64,000 nucleotides of DNA from Bin90 sp965214635 (lineage in GTDB: Bacteria; Chloroflexota; Dehalococcoidia; Lucifugimonadales; JADFKI01), in the NCBI GenBank assembly GCA_965214635.1, contig OZ243964.1, positions 1,054,001 to 1,118,000 of the forward strand. Reading direction: 5' to 3'. Below are positions 45,334 to 55,003 of this stretch, piece after piece. The notes beneath the pieces were generated by a model that saw only the letters and a list, made by a program, of their open reading frames with translations, searched no databases and was not told where the DNA came from. Position 1 is the first letter of the stretch; each line of letters starts with the position of its first letter. The position numbers and the translations under genes are program-made.

Positions 45334-46536
45334 ATGACACAGAGCGGACTGCCCGAATCGCATATGCCGACTGTGCCGGCGCGCATCCTGCTAGGCCCCG
45401 GCCCGAGCAATGTCAGCCCGCGCGTGCTCCAATCCATGATGCAGCCGATGATAGGCTACATGGATCCCGACTTCCTGACCATCCTGGACGAGTTGCGCGA
45501 CCTGCTTGCAAGTGTTTGGCAGAGCGGCGACGCTAACACGCTTGCAATATCTGGCACAGGCACAGCAGGAATGGAGGCAGGGCTTAACAGCCTGCTCGAA
45601 CCGGGCGACACGGTGGTCATGTGCATCTACGGGTTCTTCTGCGAGCGCATGGTGGATATGGCGGAGCGCATCGGGGCGAATGTCGTGCCGCTGCGCGCCG
45701 ACTGGGGCAAGCCCTTCCCCGAAGAGATGCTCGAAGCCGAACTACGGAAGCATTCGGATGTAAAGGTGGTAACCGCCATCCATGCCGAAACCTCTACCGG
45801 CGTCAGCCAACCGCTTGACGGCATCTCCGCGCTCGCCAAGGCGCACGATGCCATGTTCATGGTGGATGCCGTAACATCGCTGGGTGGGCAAGAGATGGCG
45901 TTCGACAAGTGGGGCATAGACTATGCCTATTCCGCCACGCAGAAGTGTCTCGGCTGCCCGCCGGGGCTGTCCCCTGCGGCTGTGAGCGCGCGTGCCCTTG
46001 ACGCCGTTCGGCAGCGCACACGCAAGCCGTCATCTTGGTATCTTGACCTTGCGCTGCTGGGCAACTACTGGGGCTGGAATGGGCAGCGCACATACCATCA
46101 CACTGCGCCGGTGAGCATGATATTGGCGCTGCGCGAGGGGCTGCGTCAGGCGCTTAGCGAGGGCTTGGAAGCGCGCTATGCCCGCCACGCCACAAACGCC
46201 GCTGCACTCGCCGCCGGGCTGGATGCGCTGGGGCTGGAATGCGTTGTTCCTGCCGAGCATCGCCTAGCGCAGATAACTTTGGTTCGCATCCCGGATGGGC
46301 TGGAAGATATGCCCGTCCGCCAGCGGCTGCTGCGCGGCTATGGCATCGAAATCGGCGGCGGATTGGGCGATTTCGCCGGCAAGGTGTGGCGCATCGGGCT
46401 GATGGGCGAATCCAGTAAAGCCGAGTATGTGCTGGCGCTGCTATCGGCAATGGAGCGCGTGCTCCCCGAGTTCGGCTACGAGGTCGCCAGCGGAGCGGGC
46501 GTCGCTGCGGCAAGCGACGCCCTTAACACAGGCTAG
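45334..46536 (+). CDS. Class V aminotransferase, alanine-glyoxylate type
   Basis: 400 residues. The PLP Lys is in YSATQKCLGCPPGLSP; GTGTAGMEAGLNSLLEPGD binds the cofactor phosphate; LGPGPSNVSPRVL near the N-terminus is typical of alanine:glyoxylate or serine:pyruvate aminotransferases. It likely detoxifies glyoxylate or takes part in serine/glycine metabolism. GGGAGAGG lies before the start ATG. Confidence 0.92.
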   Translation: MTQSGLPESHMPTVPARILLGPGPSNVSPRVLQSMMQPMIGYMDPDFLTILDELRDLLASVWQSGDANTLAISGTGTAGMEAGLNSLLEPGDTVVMCIYGFFCERMVDMAERIGANVVPLRADWGKPFPEEMLEAELRKHSDVKVVTAIHAETSTGVSQPLDGISALAKAHDAMFMVDAVTSLGGQEMAFDKWGIDYAYSATQKCLGCPPGLSPAAVSARALDAVRQRTRKPSSWYLDLALLGNYWGWNGQRTYHHTAPVSMILALREGLRQALSEGLEARYARHATNAAALAAGLDALGLECVVPAEHRLAQITLVRIPDGLEDMPVRQRLLRGYGIEIGGGLGDFAGKVWRIGLMGESSKAEYVLALLSAMERVLPEFGYEVASGAGVAAASDALNTG

Positions 46537-46551
46537 GCGCACCGCTTGACG

Positions 46552-46770
46552 CTACGCCACATCGTCGCGGCTGAGGCTGAGGGCGGAGCGCAACGCCGCG
46601 AACGGGTTGGGGCACTCTATGTCTGCGGTGTAACCGCACTGCAGGCAGTGGATATATCTGCCGTATTCGTCATGCGCGCTGTGGATGTCGCCCCCGCAGC
46701 GCGGGCATCGCTTCAGGTAGATGCTGCCATCTGCGCCAAACACGCGCAGGCCGTTTCCATTTTCCGTCAT
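46552..46770 (-). CDS. Small zinc-ribbon protein
   Basis: 72 residues. CPRCGG and CLQCG, 18 residues apart, form one zinc ribbon in the centre (RCPRCGGDIHSAHDEYGRYI). Nothing else recognisable; probably nucleic-acid or protein binding. A good promoter precedes it. It is convergent with the aminotransferase gene. Confidence 0.65.
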   Translation of the reverse strand: MTENGNGLRVFGADGSIYLKRCPRCGGDIHSAHDEYGRYIHCLQCGYTADIECPNPFAALRSALSLSRDDVA

Positions 46771-46835
46771 TCCATCCTCCGTATGCGGTCGTGCTTCCCA
46801 AGCGCAGGCTCACGCTTATCGAGCCTTGCATACGG

Positions 46836-46864
46836 ATAATAGAACACCAGTACGGACACTTCAA
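46836..46864 (-). promoter_or_regulatory. Promoter of the zinc-ribbon gene
   Basis: On the minus strand TTGAAG (46864-46859) and TATTAT (46841-46836) are separated by 17 bp, 66 nt ahead of the start codon. Confidence 0.5.
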
Positions 46865-47042
46865 GGCAAAATTGACCTATTTTTGATATTTTGTTCTAAA
46901 CTATGTGCGGATAGTGCGGGAGAAAGCGCACTATCCCTAGAAATGACGACGCAGCATATCCCTCCCGCCAGCAACCGTCGCTAGGGCGAAATGTCGGCGT
47001 GCATCGCCCTCACTTTGCGAATGAGGTTGTTGAGTACACAAG

Positions 47043-48051
47043 AAACCCCGTGTGCAAGTTTATGAACAATGAATGACAAATAAATTGAGAGGAGTTGAAA
47101 ACTAGGTTCACAGCAGTTCTAATTGGGTTAAGCACAAACTCAAGGAGGACGCCGTGAACCTAGATGACCTAATTATAACCGTTTTCTGCGTTGTTGACGA
47201 TGCTCTCAATGACATACTTGGCACAAGCCGCCTCAGACAACGAAGTCCAACACCAATTCTGTCTGACAGTGAGGTTATCACTATGGAAATCGTGGGCGAA
47301 TACCTCGAACTCGGGAAGGACAAATCTATCTACGACCACTTTTTCCCCGCTATGGCTAAGATACATCGCACCACATTTACCCGACAAGCAGCCAATTTGT
47401 GCCAAGTCAAAAAACGCATTTGGCAGCGGTTGCAAGTCCAACTCCCCAAGGACGAAGGGCTGCACATAGCCGACAGTGTTCCCGTACCTGTGTGTAAGTT
47501 CGCCCGCGCAAACAGACACAAGTTGTTTCGAGGGTGGGCAGATTATGGACATGACGCCACTGAAAAACACACTTTCTACGGCTTTCGGCTACACATCCTA
47601 GCCACATTGCCCGGCATAGTCGTAGGATTTGCGCTTGCGCCTGCAAATATCCACGAAACCCAAGTGTGATTGAAAGCATCGTTGACAGGCAACGGGGGCT
47701 GCTGCTAGGCGACCGCAGCTACTGGAGTCCACGCTTGCGACAAGCGTTTGAGAAACATGGATTGCGGCTACACACGCCCTTTAAGAAGAAGTCTTCTGGG
47801 CGGGATACCGAAGTGGGATGGAGTGTATTGTATGGGCAAGTGCGCTATCGGATAGAGACGATATTCAGTCAACTGGAAGGCCGATATAGTCTGAAACATG
47901 TGTGGGCGCGTGATATGTGGCATTTAAGTAACCGGCTCATCAGGAAGGTGCTTAGCCACACCCTTGCGGTTATGTTGAATCAGGCTATAGGCAATCCTCC
48001 TCTGCAAATCTCTAAACTACTCAACTGAAGTTATACTTGTACACGGGGTTT
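47043..48051 (+). mobile_element. IS982-family insertion sequence
   Basis: About 1.0 kb, bounded by imperfect terminal inverted repeats of about 21 bp with 3 mismatches: AAACCCCGTGTGCAAG at the left end (47043) and its complement from 48051 inwards. Its transposase gene is disrupted. No clear target duplication is visible. The element marks the left border of the phosphorothioation-like island, about 85 bp upstream of the helicase start codon. The sequence GTACAAGTAT of the right repeat recurs in inverted orientation in the flank at 48081-48090. Confidence 0.85.
47154..48028 (+). pseudogene. IS982-family transposase, frameshifted
   Basis: The first frame (47154-47669) encodes the IS982 N-terminal half: LDDLIITVFCVVDDAL, LSDSEVITMEIVGEYL, then HIADSVPVPVCKFARANRHK and FYGFRLHILA with catalytic acidic positions. 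The second (47666-48028), one frame back, encodes LLLGDRSYWSPRLRQAF and IETIFSQLEGRYSLKHVWARD. They overlap at GTGTGA, so a -1 event would join them. IS982 transposases are normally one frame, and the junction is not a slippery run, so I regard this as a mutated copy. Confidence 0.8.
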
Positions 48052-48134
48052 ACTCCTTGCCATCTTCAACTCGCCGTACCGTACAAGTATGTGTTTGTTG
48101 TGTATTCTAACAGCGCCGGGAACTCTTGATAGAT

Positions 48135-50273
48135 ATGGAACGAAGTCCTCGCCACATAAAATCTCTCCGTGATATGGAACACTTGCGCTCTCTGTACATC
48201 TTGCCGGAAGACCCGCTTGCAGAGTTCGTCCTAATACCATGTTTTTCCGTTGCTGGCAATGTGGATTGTATGATGGGGTACTTCTCTAGCGCCTCACTTG
48301 CTTCTCTAGCACCAGGGCTAGCGACTTTCATTGACACTTCATCAGGCAACATACGACTTGTCATTAGCCCTATCCTTTCCCCATCCGACCAAGAGGCGAT
48401 TGAGGCCGGCATTAACCCTACGCACGCTTCCTCCATAGCCACGTCTGTGCTAAGAGACACGCTTAAGACCGAAGATTTTATAGAACAGCATTCCTTAAAA
48501 TGCTTAACTTGGTTGCTCCAAAATAATCGTCTGGAAATAAAAGTCGCCCTTATGAAAGATGCTCTTTTCCATCCCAAAGTTTGGTTGTTTCATCAGGATG
48601 GCGATACCATTGCTGTGCACGGTTCCAGTAATATGACAGAGCGTGGTATTGGAAGAAATATAGAGCAGGTAGCTGTTTCTTGCTCCTGGCACGATAGCGA
48701 CAACGCATACGCTGTCCGGAGACTGACGAGGCAATTTAATTCTTATTGGGTAGATAACGACGAAAACTGCATCGTGGTTGATATGCCAGAAGCAATCAAA
48801 TTCGATCTGATCAGAAGTTATTCATCAGACGCTCCCCCGAAGGAATCTGAATTAACTTTCCTCTATAAGCGGGCTGAAGAAAAGTGCACATCTACTTCAG
48901 AGGCGAACATGCCTAAGTTTGAAATACCGCCGTATCTTCGATACGAAGACGGCCCTTTCGCTCATCAGGGCGCGGCTGTGCAGGCGTGGATTGACAACGA
49001 ATGTCGTGGCATCTTGGAGATGACGACCGGCTCCGGGAAAACCAACACATCTCTCATTGCCGCTAAGAAATTGTCGGAGCGCATTGGGGAATCGTTACTT
49101 ATCGTGGTAGCCGCTCCATATGTTCCTCTCATTGAGCAGTGGTGCGGTGAGATTGAGCCGTTTGGATTGAAACCCATTAACCTAACTCGTGAAACAGGTC
49201 GCCGCGGGCGTGCTAGGACGCTCAGTCGCCTGCGGCGTCAAATGCGACTTGGCAGTGTTGAAGCGCAAGTCATAGTAGCCTCTCATGACACCCTTTGTGA
49301 TGAGCGTTTTCAGGAACAACTCTCGGAATTTGATTGTGCGAAATTACTCATAGCTGATGAAGTTCATAACCTAGGTCGTCCCCAATTCATTAACAGCCCA
49401 CCGCAAATTTTCGATTATCGTATAGGTTTATCAGCGACCCCAGAGCGCCAATACGATGAAGAGGGGACAGATAGGCTGTTTGAATATTTCGGCGAGGTGG
49501 TATTCCGCTTCACGCTTGAAGATGCTATCGGCAAATGCTTAGTGCCGTATGACTACTTCGTCCATCCCGTGGAACTGACTTCCGACGAACTCGACCAATG
49601 GGAAGCCTTATCTGAAAAAATTAGAGCGCAGGCTTGGCGTCAAGAAGACAGTTCGACCCACAGCGAGTATGTTGCCAAACTCTTGCGAGATAGGCGCGCA
49701 GTGCTTGAGAACGCGGCAAATAAGATTACTGAGTTGGAGAGGCTATTGGCGTCCGAAACGCACGATAGCCTACGCCACACACTCATCTACAACTCGGACA
49801 AGAATCCTACACAGTTGGAGGATGTGAACCAACTTCTCATTAAACACGGCGTTCTCTTCCGTCAACTGACCGCCGAAGAAACTGCCAACCGCACTCTCAC
49901 GAACGAAATCTTGCGCGACTTCCAAGAAGGGGCATTACGGGTTCTGACTGCGAAGCGTGTCCTAGACGAAGGTGTGAATATTCCGCAAGTGCGTAAAGCG
50001 TACATATTGGCAAGCACGACAGTGCAGCGACAGTGGACTCAACGACGAGGAAGGTTGTTGCGAAGGTGCGACGCAATAGGTAAAATGCACAGTGAAATCC
50101 ATGACTTCGTGGCTTTACCGCCAATTGAAGGCGCTAATTCATCAGACAATCGCGCCATATTTCGCGGGGAATTGCAGCGAGTACAGGAGTTTGCAACTCT
50201 CGCACGAAACGCGGGGAGTCCGGACGGACCGCTAAAAGTGATAACGGAACTCATTCGAGGCGCGGCTCTATAA
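48135..50273 (+). CDS. PLD-domain plus SF2 helicase protein of the Dnd-like locus
   Basis: 712 residues. Residues ~30-230 look like a phospholipase-D-type nuclease domain, with HPKVWLFHQDGDTIAVHGSSN (HxK...N/S) as the active-site block. A DEAD/DEAH helicase core follows: Walker A TTGSGKT, motif II LIADEVHN, motif III GLSATPER, and a C-terminal RecA fold ending VLDEGVNIPQVRK and QRRGRLLRRC (motif VI). Nuclease-helicase fusions of this kind act as DNA-cleaving effectors in several defence systems. Here it leads the rightward operon with a DndD-like gene, so it is a candidate restriction arm. I prefer the ATG at 48135 over the TTG at 48126. Confidence 0.82.
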   Translation: MERSPRHIKSLRDMEHLRSLYILPEDPLAEFVLIPCFSVAGNVDCMMGYFSSASLASLAPGLATFIDTSSGNIRLVISPILSPSDQEAIEAGINPTHASSIATSVLRDTLKTEDFIEQHSLKCLTWLLQNNRLEIKVALMKDALFHPKVWLFHQDGDTIAVHGSSNMTERGIGRNIEQVAVSCSWHDSDNAYAVRRLTRQFNSYWVDNDENCIVVDMPEAIKFDLIRSYSSDAPPKESELTFLYKRAEEKCTSTSEANMPKFEIPPYLRYEDGPFAHQGAAVQAWIDNECRGILEMTTGSGKTNTSLIAAKKLSERIGESLLIVVAAPYVPLIEQWCGEIEPFGLKPINLTRETGRRGRARTLSRLRRQMRLGSVEAQVIVASHDTLCDERFQEQLSEFDCAKLLIADEVHNLGRPQFINSPPQIFDYRIGLSATPERQYDEEGTDRLFEYFGEVVFRFTLEDAIGKCLVPYDYFVHPVELTSDELDQWEALSEKIRAQAWRQEDSSTHSEYVAKLLRDRRAVLENAANKITELERLLASETHDSLRHTLIYNSDKNPTQLEDVNQLLIKHGVLFRQLTAEETANRTLTNEILRDFQEGALRVLTAKRVLDEGVNIPQVRKAYILASTTVQRQWTQRRGRLLRRCDAIGKMHSEIHDFVALPPIEGANSSDNRAIFRGELQRVQEFATLARNAGSPDGPLKVITELIRGAAL

Positions 50274-50287
50274 GAAGAGGCAAGGAA

Positions 50288-50506
50288 ATGCCAATCAACC
50301 ATCAAAAGGTAATTCGCATCCTTTCAGAGGAAGTGGACAAAGTGCCAAACCGATGTGAAGGGTATCGCGATGAATTGAAAGAAACTATAGCGGATATAAT
50401 GATGCTTGAACGCTCCAATCGGCAGCAGCGCATTTATAATATCCAACAAAAAATTTATGACCAATGCAACGCAACCGGCGCCTGGTTAGCTGACAAACAA
50501 GTCTAA
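50288..50506 (+). CDS. Small helical protein in the Dnd-like operon
   Basis: 72 residues, all helical and charged (ILSEEVDKVPNRCEGYRDEL, NRQQRIYNIQQKIYDQC). AAGGA directly precedes the ATG. It lies between the helicase and DndD-like genes with short gaps, so it is probably a small subunit or antagonist. I recognise no family; it does not match DndE. Confidence 0.55.
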   Translation: MPINHQKVIRILSEEVDKVPNRCEGYRDELKETIADIMMLERSNRQQRIYNIQQKIYDQCNATGAWLADKQV

Positions 50507-50530
50507 TCATATATCGAATTCACAGGAATT

Positions 50531-52659
50531 GTGTCTATGAAAATCCTACGAGCCAGGTTTCAGAACTTTCGGTTGCTTCGTGACATTGAAATAGACTTTT
50601 CAACTGATCCCGACAAACCTTTGACGGTGATACGAGCGGAAAATGAAAGTGGCAAAACTACACTCCTCGTTGGTTTACAGTGGGGACTGTACGGAGAGTC
50701 GGCTTTACCCGGCAGGGCGAGCGAATTTCGTCTTCACCCGATAAATTGGGGAAAGTCCGGCGAGCGGACGGTTATTTCAGTGGAGATAGACTTGAAATTG
50801 TCTAGATCACGCACCACCCGTCGAGGAGGCACTATCTATCAGACCGAAGTGTATCGCATCACCCGCACTGCCCAAGAGACGCTAAAAGGAACCGACTGGC
50901 AACGGAATGCTTCTTCTGTGAGTCTGCACCGCCGAACCGATAAAGGCTGGGATAAAATAGATTTCCCTGACCGCATAATATTCGACGAGATACCGGAAGA
51001 ATTACGAGAAGTTTTCTTCACTGATGGTGACCGCGCCCTCACCTTTATAGAGGCGACAGAAACGTCCTCCAAGAGAGAGCGTGTTAAGAAATCAATTCGT
51101 TCATTGCTCGGACTAGACATCATCGATGCAGCTTTGAATCATGTCAAAGTGACTTCTCGCAAAGTAAATGCGAAAGCCAAGAGCGTCGGCGCTAACGAAC
51201 CTGTTGAGGAAGTGGCGACTGAACTGGAAAATGCCGAATCAGAAATTGAGCAGCATGGCAAAATCATTTATGAGTCGCATAGCGCAGCGGACAGTATAGA
51301 TCTTGAAATCAGAGACCTTGAGAAAGAACTCAGCAACGCTCTCATCAAGGGCGACAAAGTTGATTTGGAGCGTAGGCGTTCAAGGAACAACGCAGAGTAC
51401 AAGAGCGTGAACGCAGACAATAAAGCGGCAGCCGAATCTCATTCAGAGTTATTCAGAAGCATGGCGTTTTCGCGCGATCTCATCGGAAGCCTTTGCAAGA
51501 TTCAATGGCAAGGTTGGACACGCTTCGCACCGAAAAGCGATTCCCCAAGACTTCTATACCCGTGTTAGAGGACATTCTGAAAGCGCAGGTCTGCGTATGC
51601 GGCGCTTCTCTTGGCGACAAAAACTCTTCCTCTCAACACAGACGCAAGCACATCGAAAACTTAATTGAGGATAGTCGTCAAGCCGACGAATTGCAGGAGG
51701 TGTTAACCGCCCTCTATTACTCAATTAGAACGCTGAGCGAAATATCGGCAAGTGGACGCGGCAACTGGATTGAGCAGTTCGTTGATGTTGCAAATCGGCG
51801 CGACAGCTTAGATTCTCGAATCCAGGAACTAAGCAAGGAAGCCCGCGAGCTAGACATACAGATAAAGCAACTTGACGATGTTGATACCACTGTGCTGCGA
51901 GACAGCCTGAGCAGACTGCGTAAGATGCACGAGCAAAAGCTCGGAGAGAAAGCGCGAAGTGAAGCTCAACGCACCCACTGGTTGAACGAAGCCGAAAGAC
52001 TCAGGCGGCAAAGGGACAGCTTGCTACGCGAACAGAAAAAAGGCGCGATAGTTCTAGCCAACTTAAATGTAGCCCAGGATGTCAAAGATGTCCTTAGCTA
52101 TGCCTACGAGCGCATAACCCATGAAGAGATGGCGAAAGTCAGCAATCTGATGAACACATACTTCCTTGAAATGATAGGCTCCGACCCTGAGCAAGGGTCT
52201 ATCATTAGGCGAGCGGCGATTAGCAAGCAGTTCGACATACTTGTTTATGGGACGGATAATCGGGAGTTGCGCCCGGACAGGGACATCAACGGCGCTGCAC
52301 GGAGAGCGCTGACTTTGGCGTTCATTATGGCGCTCACAAAAGTGAGCGAAGTGATTGCGCCCAATGTAATCGATACGCCTCTTGGCATGATGAGCGGTTA
52401 CATCAAGAGGGCGGTCTTGAGAGCTTCCTGCCGTGAAAGTTCGCAGTTGGTTCTCTTGCTAACCCGCTCGGAAATAGCTGGATGCGAGGACATAATCGAC
52501 GCTGAAGCCGGCAGAATATTCACGCTGACGAATACAGGACATTACCCTAGGATGCTTGAATTCGAGCCGGATAGCGACATTTCTGAAGTTGTTCGCTGTG
52601 ATTGCGACCACCGCAACGCTTGTCAGATATGCCAACGTCGCGTTTTGACAGAGGCATAG
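50531..52659 (+). pseudogene. dndD: DndD-like SMC/Rad50-type ATPase split by a frameshift
   Basis: Two overlapping frames form one ~700-residue protein, the usual DndD length. The first (50531-51568) has FQNFRLLRDIEIDFS and Walker A ENESGKTTLL, then coiled coil. The second (from about 51493, one base back, to 52659) has a CVCG zinc-hook-like motif, more coiled coil, the signature NGAARRALTLAFIMAL and Walker B/D-loop VIDTPLGMMSG. The frame changes around 51485-51500 with no slippery homopolymer. Either the gene is broken, or one base is miscalled, or there is recoding. DndD supplies ATPase activity for sulfur insertion. A Cys-rich tail (CDCDHRNACQICQRR) is unusual. Confidence 0.8.
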
Positions 52660-52683
52660 TCAGAAATGAAGAAATGAGTCACT

Positions 52684-53136
52684 ATGAATCAGCGATACCA
52701 CAATCCATTTTCAGCAAGTCGGCTTGAATACCCCATTGAACAAAGGGAGTTCTATCAGCGTTATGTGCCGCCAAGCAGTTCTGCGTCGTTGGACAACAGT
52801 CCGTTTCCACGCATGATTGACTTCTGGTGGGCGGGACTGTCTTTGGCTGTGAGGAATGGATTGAAACCCATTGATCTCAGTAACGCCAAGACAACGAGGT
52901 TTATTGAAGGTTCTATTTTTGATAGAGATCCTTGGCGCATACAGTTTCTAATGCTCATAGCATTGCATGTCAAAGGTCAACCGGAAATCCTAATCAACCC
53001 GCCGGAGATAATATCGATGGCCAACGGGCTGGCTGCCGCGGGCGTTCCCGGCATCGTGGACATGCTCACTGATGGCGACGAGCCGCCTATCTGGAATATC
53101 TCCAATGCAATGGAGAAACTCAATGCAGAAAGTTAG
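52684..53136 (+). CDS. Unknown protein in the DndE position
   Basis: 150 residues, soluble. It contains FWWAGLSLAVRNGLKPIDLS, then DRDPWRIQFLMLIALHV and NPPEIISMANGLAAAGVPG. It follows dndD, where dndE lies in classical loci, and shares only a loose W-A-x-x-L-S-L helix with DndE, which is too weak to assign. No homologue recognised. It is the last gene of the rightward operon and ends 36 nt from the convergent dndB stop. Confidence 0.6.
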   Translation: MNQRYHNPFSASRLEYPIEQREFYQRYVPPSSSASLDNSPFPRMIDFWWAGLSLAVRNGLKPIDLSNAKTTRFIEGSIFDRDPWRIQFLMLIALHVKGQPEILINPPEIISMANGLAAAGVPGIVDMLTDGDEPPIWNISNAMEKLNAES

Positions 53137-53171
53137 TTTCGGTCTTATAGACAGTATCAATCTTGAAGTTT

Positions 53172-54461
53172 CTATTTGGGAGTATTCCTGGCTATGTCAA
53201 CTTTGGGTGGCAGTTCTCTGCTGCCATCTCCCGTATCTCTGCGGTAGCGTTCGAGTAAATCTATTTTAGATATATTAGTAGTCACTCCTAACATGTATAG
53301 CAGTATCTCTCGCAGAGTTACTCTATTGGCGTTGGTGACTCTCTTGGTATTCGCGTCCCACATAAGACCTTCATACGGCATATCACTTAGGGTACGAGGT
53401 AGTTTCGCAGACAGTCTAATGGCTTCCGGAACGTTAATTCCAGGTTGGGTCGTCAGTTTAGCCACGATTTGCGCGAATATGTCCAATCCTATCGGTCGAA
53501 ACATAGCACTGTCATAAGCGGTCCCTCGATACCGTTTGACTATGATTTCTGGGTTTTCTGCCTCAAAGAATTCCCTTAACTCTGCAAAGTTGTCCGCCAT
53601 TTCACGGAAGAAATCTGTCGCTAGCTGGAAGTACTGCTCAAGTTTCTCATCCGAAGGACGGATACGTTTTAACTCTACCCTTTTTTTCTTCAAATCAGTG
53701 TCTGCTTTAGAAAAGAGTATCCCAAGAACATCATAAAGATTGCCAATAGTAGTGAGACTAGTCGTGTTTCTGACAGGTAGATTGTTTCCTGCCACGAATG
53801 CAATTTTGTCACCTTTGAAGAATTGAGTCTCCTCAACAAGTCGGCGCGCACATATTGCCATCACATCGTCTTCATCTAGCGCAATGATGCCGCCTTTAGA
53901 CACAGGCCGTGCAGTCTTATTTAGCGTAGTGAACAATCTCCTAGTTCGTTGAAGCCCGTCTGATGACTCTTCGTGGGCAACGAAGATGACAGATACTTCA
54001 TCGCTGTGTTCGTCCTTGGGACGATTTTTCATAAATTGTTTGATGCCTGCAAGTCTGTGCTGCCCGTCAACGGCGAACAATTTCTCGTTGCCATCCAATG
54101 TCAGAAAGCCAACAGACTCGACCGTTTCATCAGTTATATCGTCGAGGGATTCATTGGTATTCTTGTTTCTTAAGTTAGAGAGCGAATGCCAGTTGGGATC
54201 TCCGCGGTAAGTTGCAACAACTAAAGAATTGAAGAAACGTTCAGGTTGATTCTCCAGGTACTCCGCAATTTCCCTGCTTCGCCGACCCTCTATTTGTCTC
54301 TGAATCATGTGGGACAGTGAATTGTGAGCGTGAACCTCGTCAGCGTAACTTACTCGACAAGCTATATCCTTAAAACTCATCAAGGTGGAATAGTACACTC
54401 TGTCGCCCATAATTCCGCGTAAAGCAGGCAGAATCAACTTTCCGCGACTTTCCTTTGTCAT
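53172..54461 (-). CDS. dndB: DGQHR-domain protein DndB
   Basis: 429 residues. LFAVDGQHRLAGIKQFM is the DGQHR signature, and FTTLNKTARPVSKGGIIALDEDD follows as in DndB. DndB in Streptomyces and Salmonella represses the dnd genes and influences modification. It ends the leftward operon, and its ATG overlaps the stop of the upstream gene by one base (TAATG), which indicates coupling. Confidence 0.85.
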   Translation of the reverse strand: MTKESRGKLILPALRGIMGDRVYYSTLMSFKDIACRVSYADEVHAHNSLSHMIQRQIEGRRSREIAEYLENQPERFFNSLVVATYRGDPNWHSLSNLRNKNTNESLDDITDETVESVGFLTLDGNEKLFAVDGQHRLAGIKQFMKNRPKDEHSDEVSVIFVAHEESSDGLQRTRRLFTTLNKTARPVSKGGIIALDEDDVMAICARRLVEETQFFKGDKIAFVAGNNLPVRNTTSLTTIGNLYDVLGILFSKADTDLKKKRVELKRIRPSDEKLEQYFQLATDFFREMADNFAELREFFEAENPEIIVKRYRGTAYDSAMFRPIGLDIFAQIVAKLTTQPGINVPEAIRLSAKLPRTLSDMPYEGLMWDANTKRVTNANRVTLREILLYMLGVTTNISKIDLLERYRRDTGDGSRELPPKVDIARNTPK

Positions 54462-55003
54462 TAGAATGCTCTTTGCTGTCTTCTTGTTTCCGCCTCAATG
54501 TCTCCGACTGAAAAGGGTGGCATGAGAGCGGTGTTTAGTTTCCTTTCGGTTTGTATTAAATCCTCTGACGACACATCGTCTTCAACCGGAGCGTAGTAGA
54601 ACTTGAGAACAGGCTGCCAATCAATGATCATCCGCATAATTCTCTCACGCTTCAATATTGCGGATTCCGTCAAGTAATCTCGGTAGCGATCTCTTAAGGA
54701 GCGGTTTGAATTCAGTCCGGCGATACCGATATACATAATGTATCCATGTGGCGGCAACGTGTCGCTCGGATGATGTACGCCAAAGGCATAGACACCTCGT
54801 TTATCATCGGGCACCTGGCTTATACCTTCATCGCCATATTTGATCGAATACCATGTCAATGTCGGTATCGCGTAATCGGTGAGAACGATTTTTTGAGGAG
54901 TTAGAGTCATTTTAATTCTATATCTCCCCACTTCTTCATGAGCTTTGTTAACGAAATCTCTTGCTCTTTTAAATTCCATTTTTATTCCATTTATCCGAAT
55001 CAC
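54461..55003 (-). CDS. GIY-YIG-like nuclease candidate
   Basis: 180 residues. The segments GVYAFGVHHP, GYIMYIGIAG and LRDRYRDYL reproduce the GIY...YIG...R order, and ERKLNTALMPPFS gives a late Glu followed by a Pro, as in GIY-YIG active sites. This supports a DNA nuclease, though the call rests on motif order alone. GTG start overlaps the DndC-like stop by 4 nt (GTGA); an ATG at 54979 is also possible. A nuclease tied to dndB and dndC would be a natural effector on unmodified DNA. Confidence 0.65.
   Translation of the reverse strand: MIRINGIKMEFKRARDFVNKAHEEVGRYRIKMTLTPQKIVLTDYAIPTLTWYSIKYGDEGISQVPDDKRGVYAFGVHHPSDTLPPHGYIMYIGIAGLNSNRSLRDRYRDYLTESAILKRERIMRMIIDWQPVLKFYYAPVEDDVSSEDLIQTERKLNTALMPPFSVGDIEAETRRQQRAF

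Noticed and set aside
47043..48051. Programmed frameshift in the IS982 transposase
   Set aside because: The frames overlap at GTGTGA without a slippery heptamer, and IS982 transposases are normally made from one frame, so a mutation is more likely.
52684..53136. Direct annotation as DndE
   Set aside because: Only one short helix pattern is shared; length and remaining sequence do not match the DndE family as I know it.
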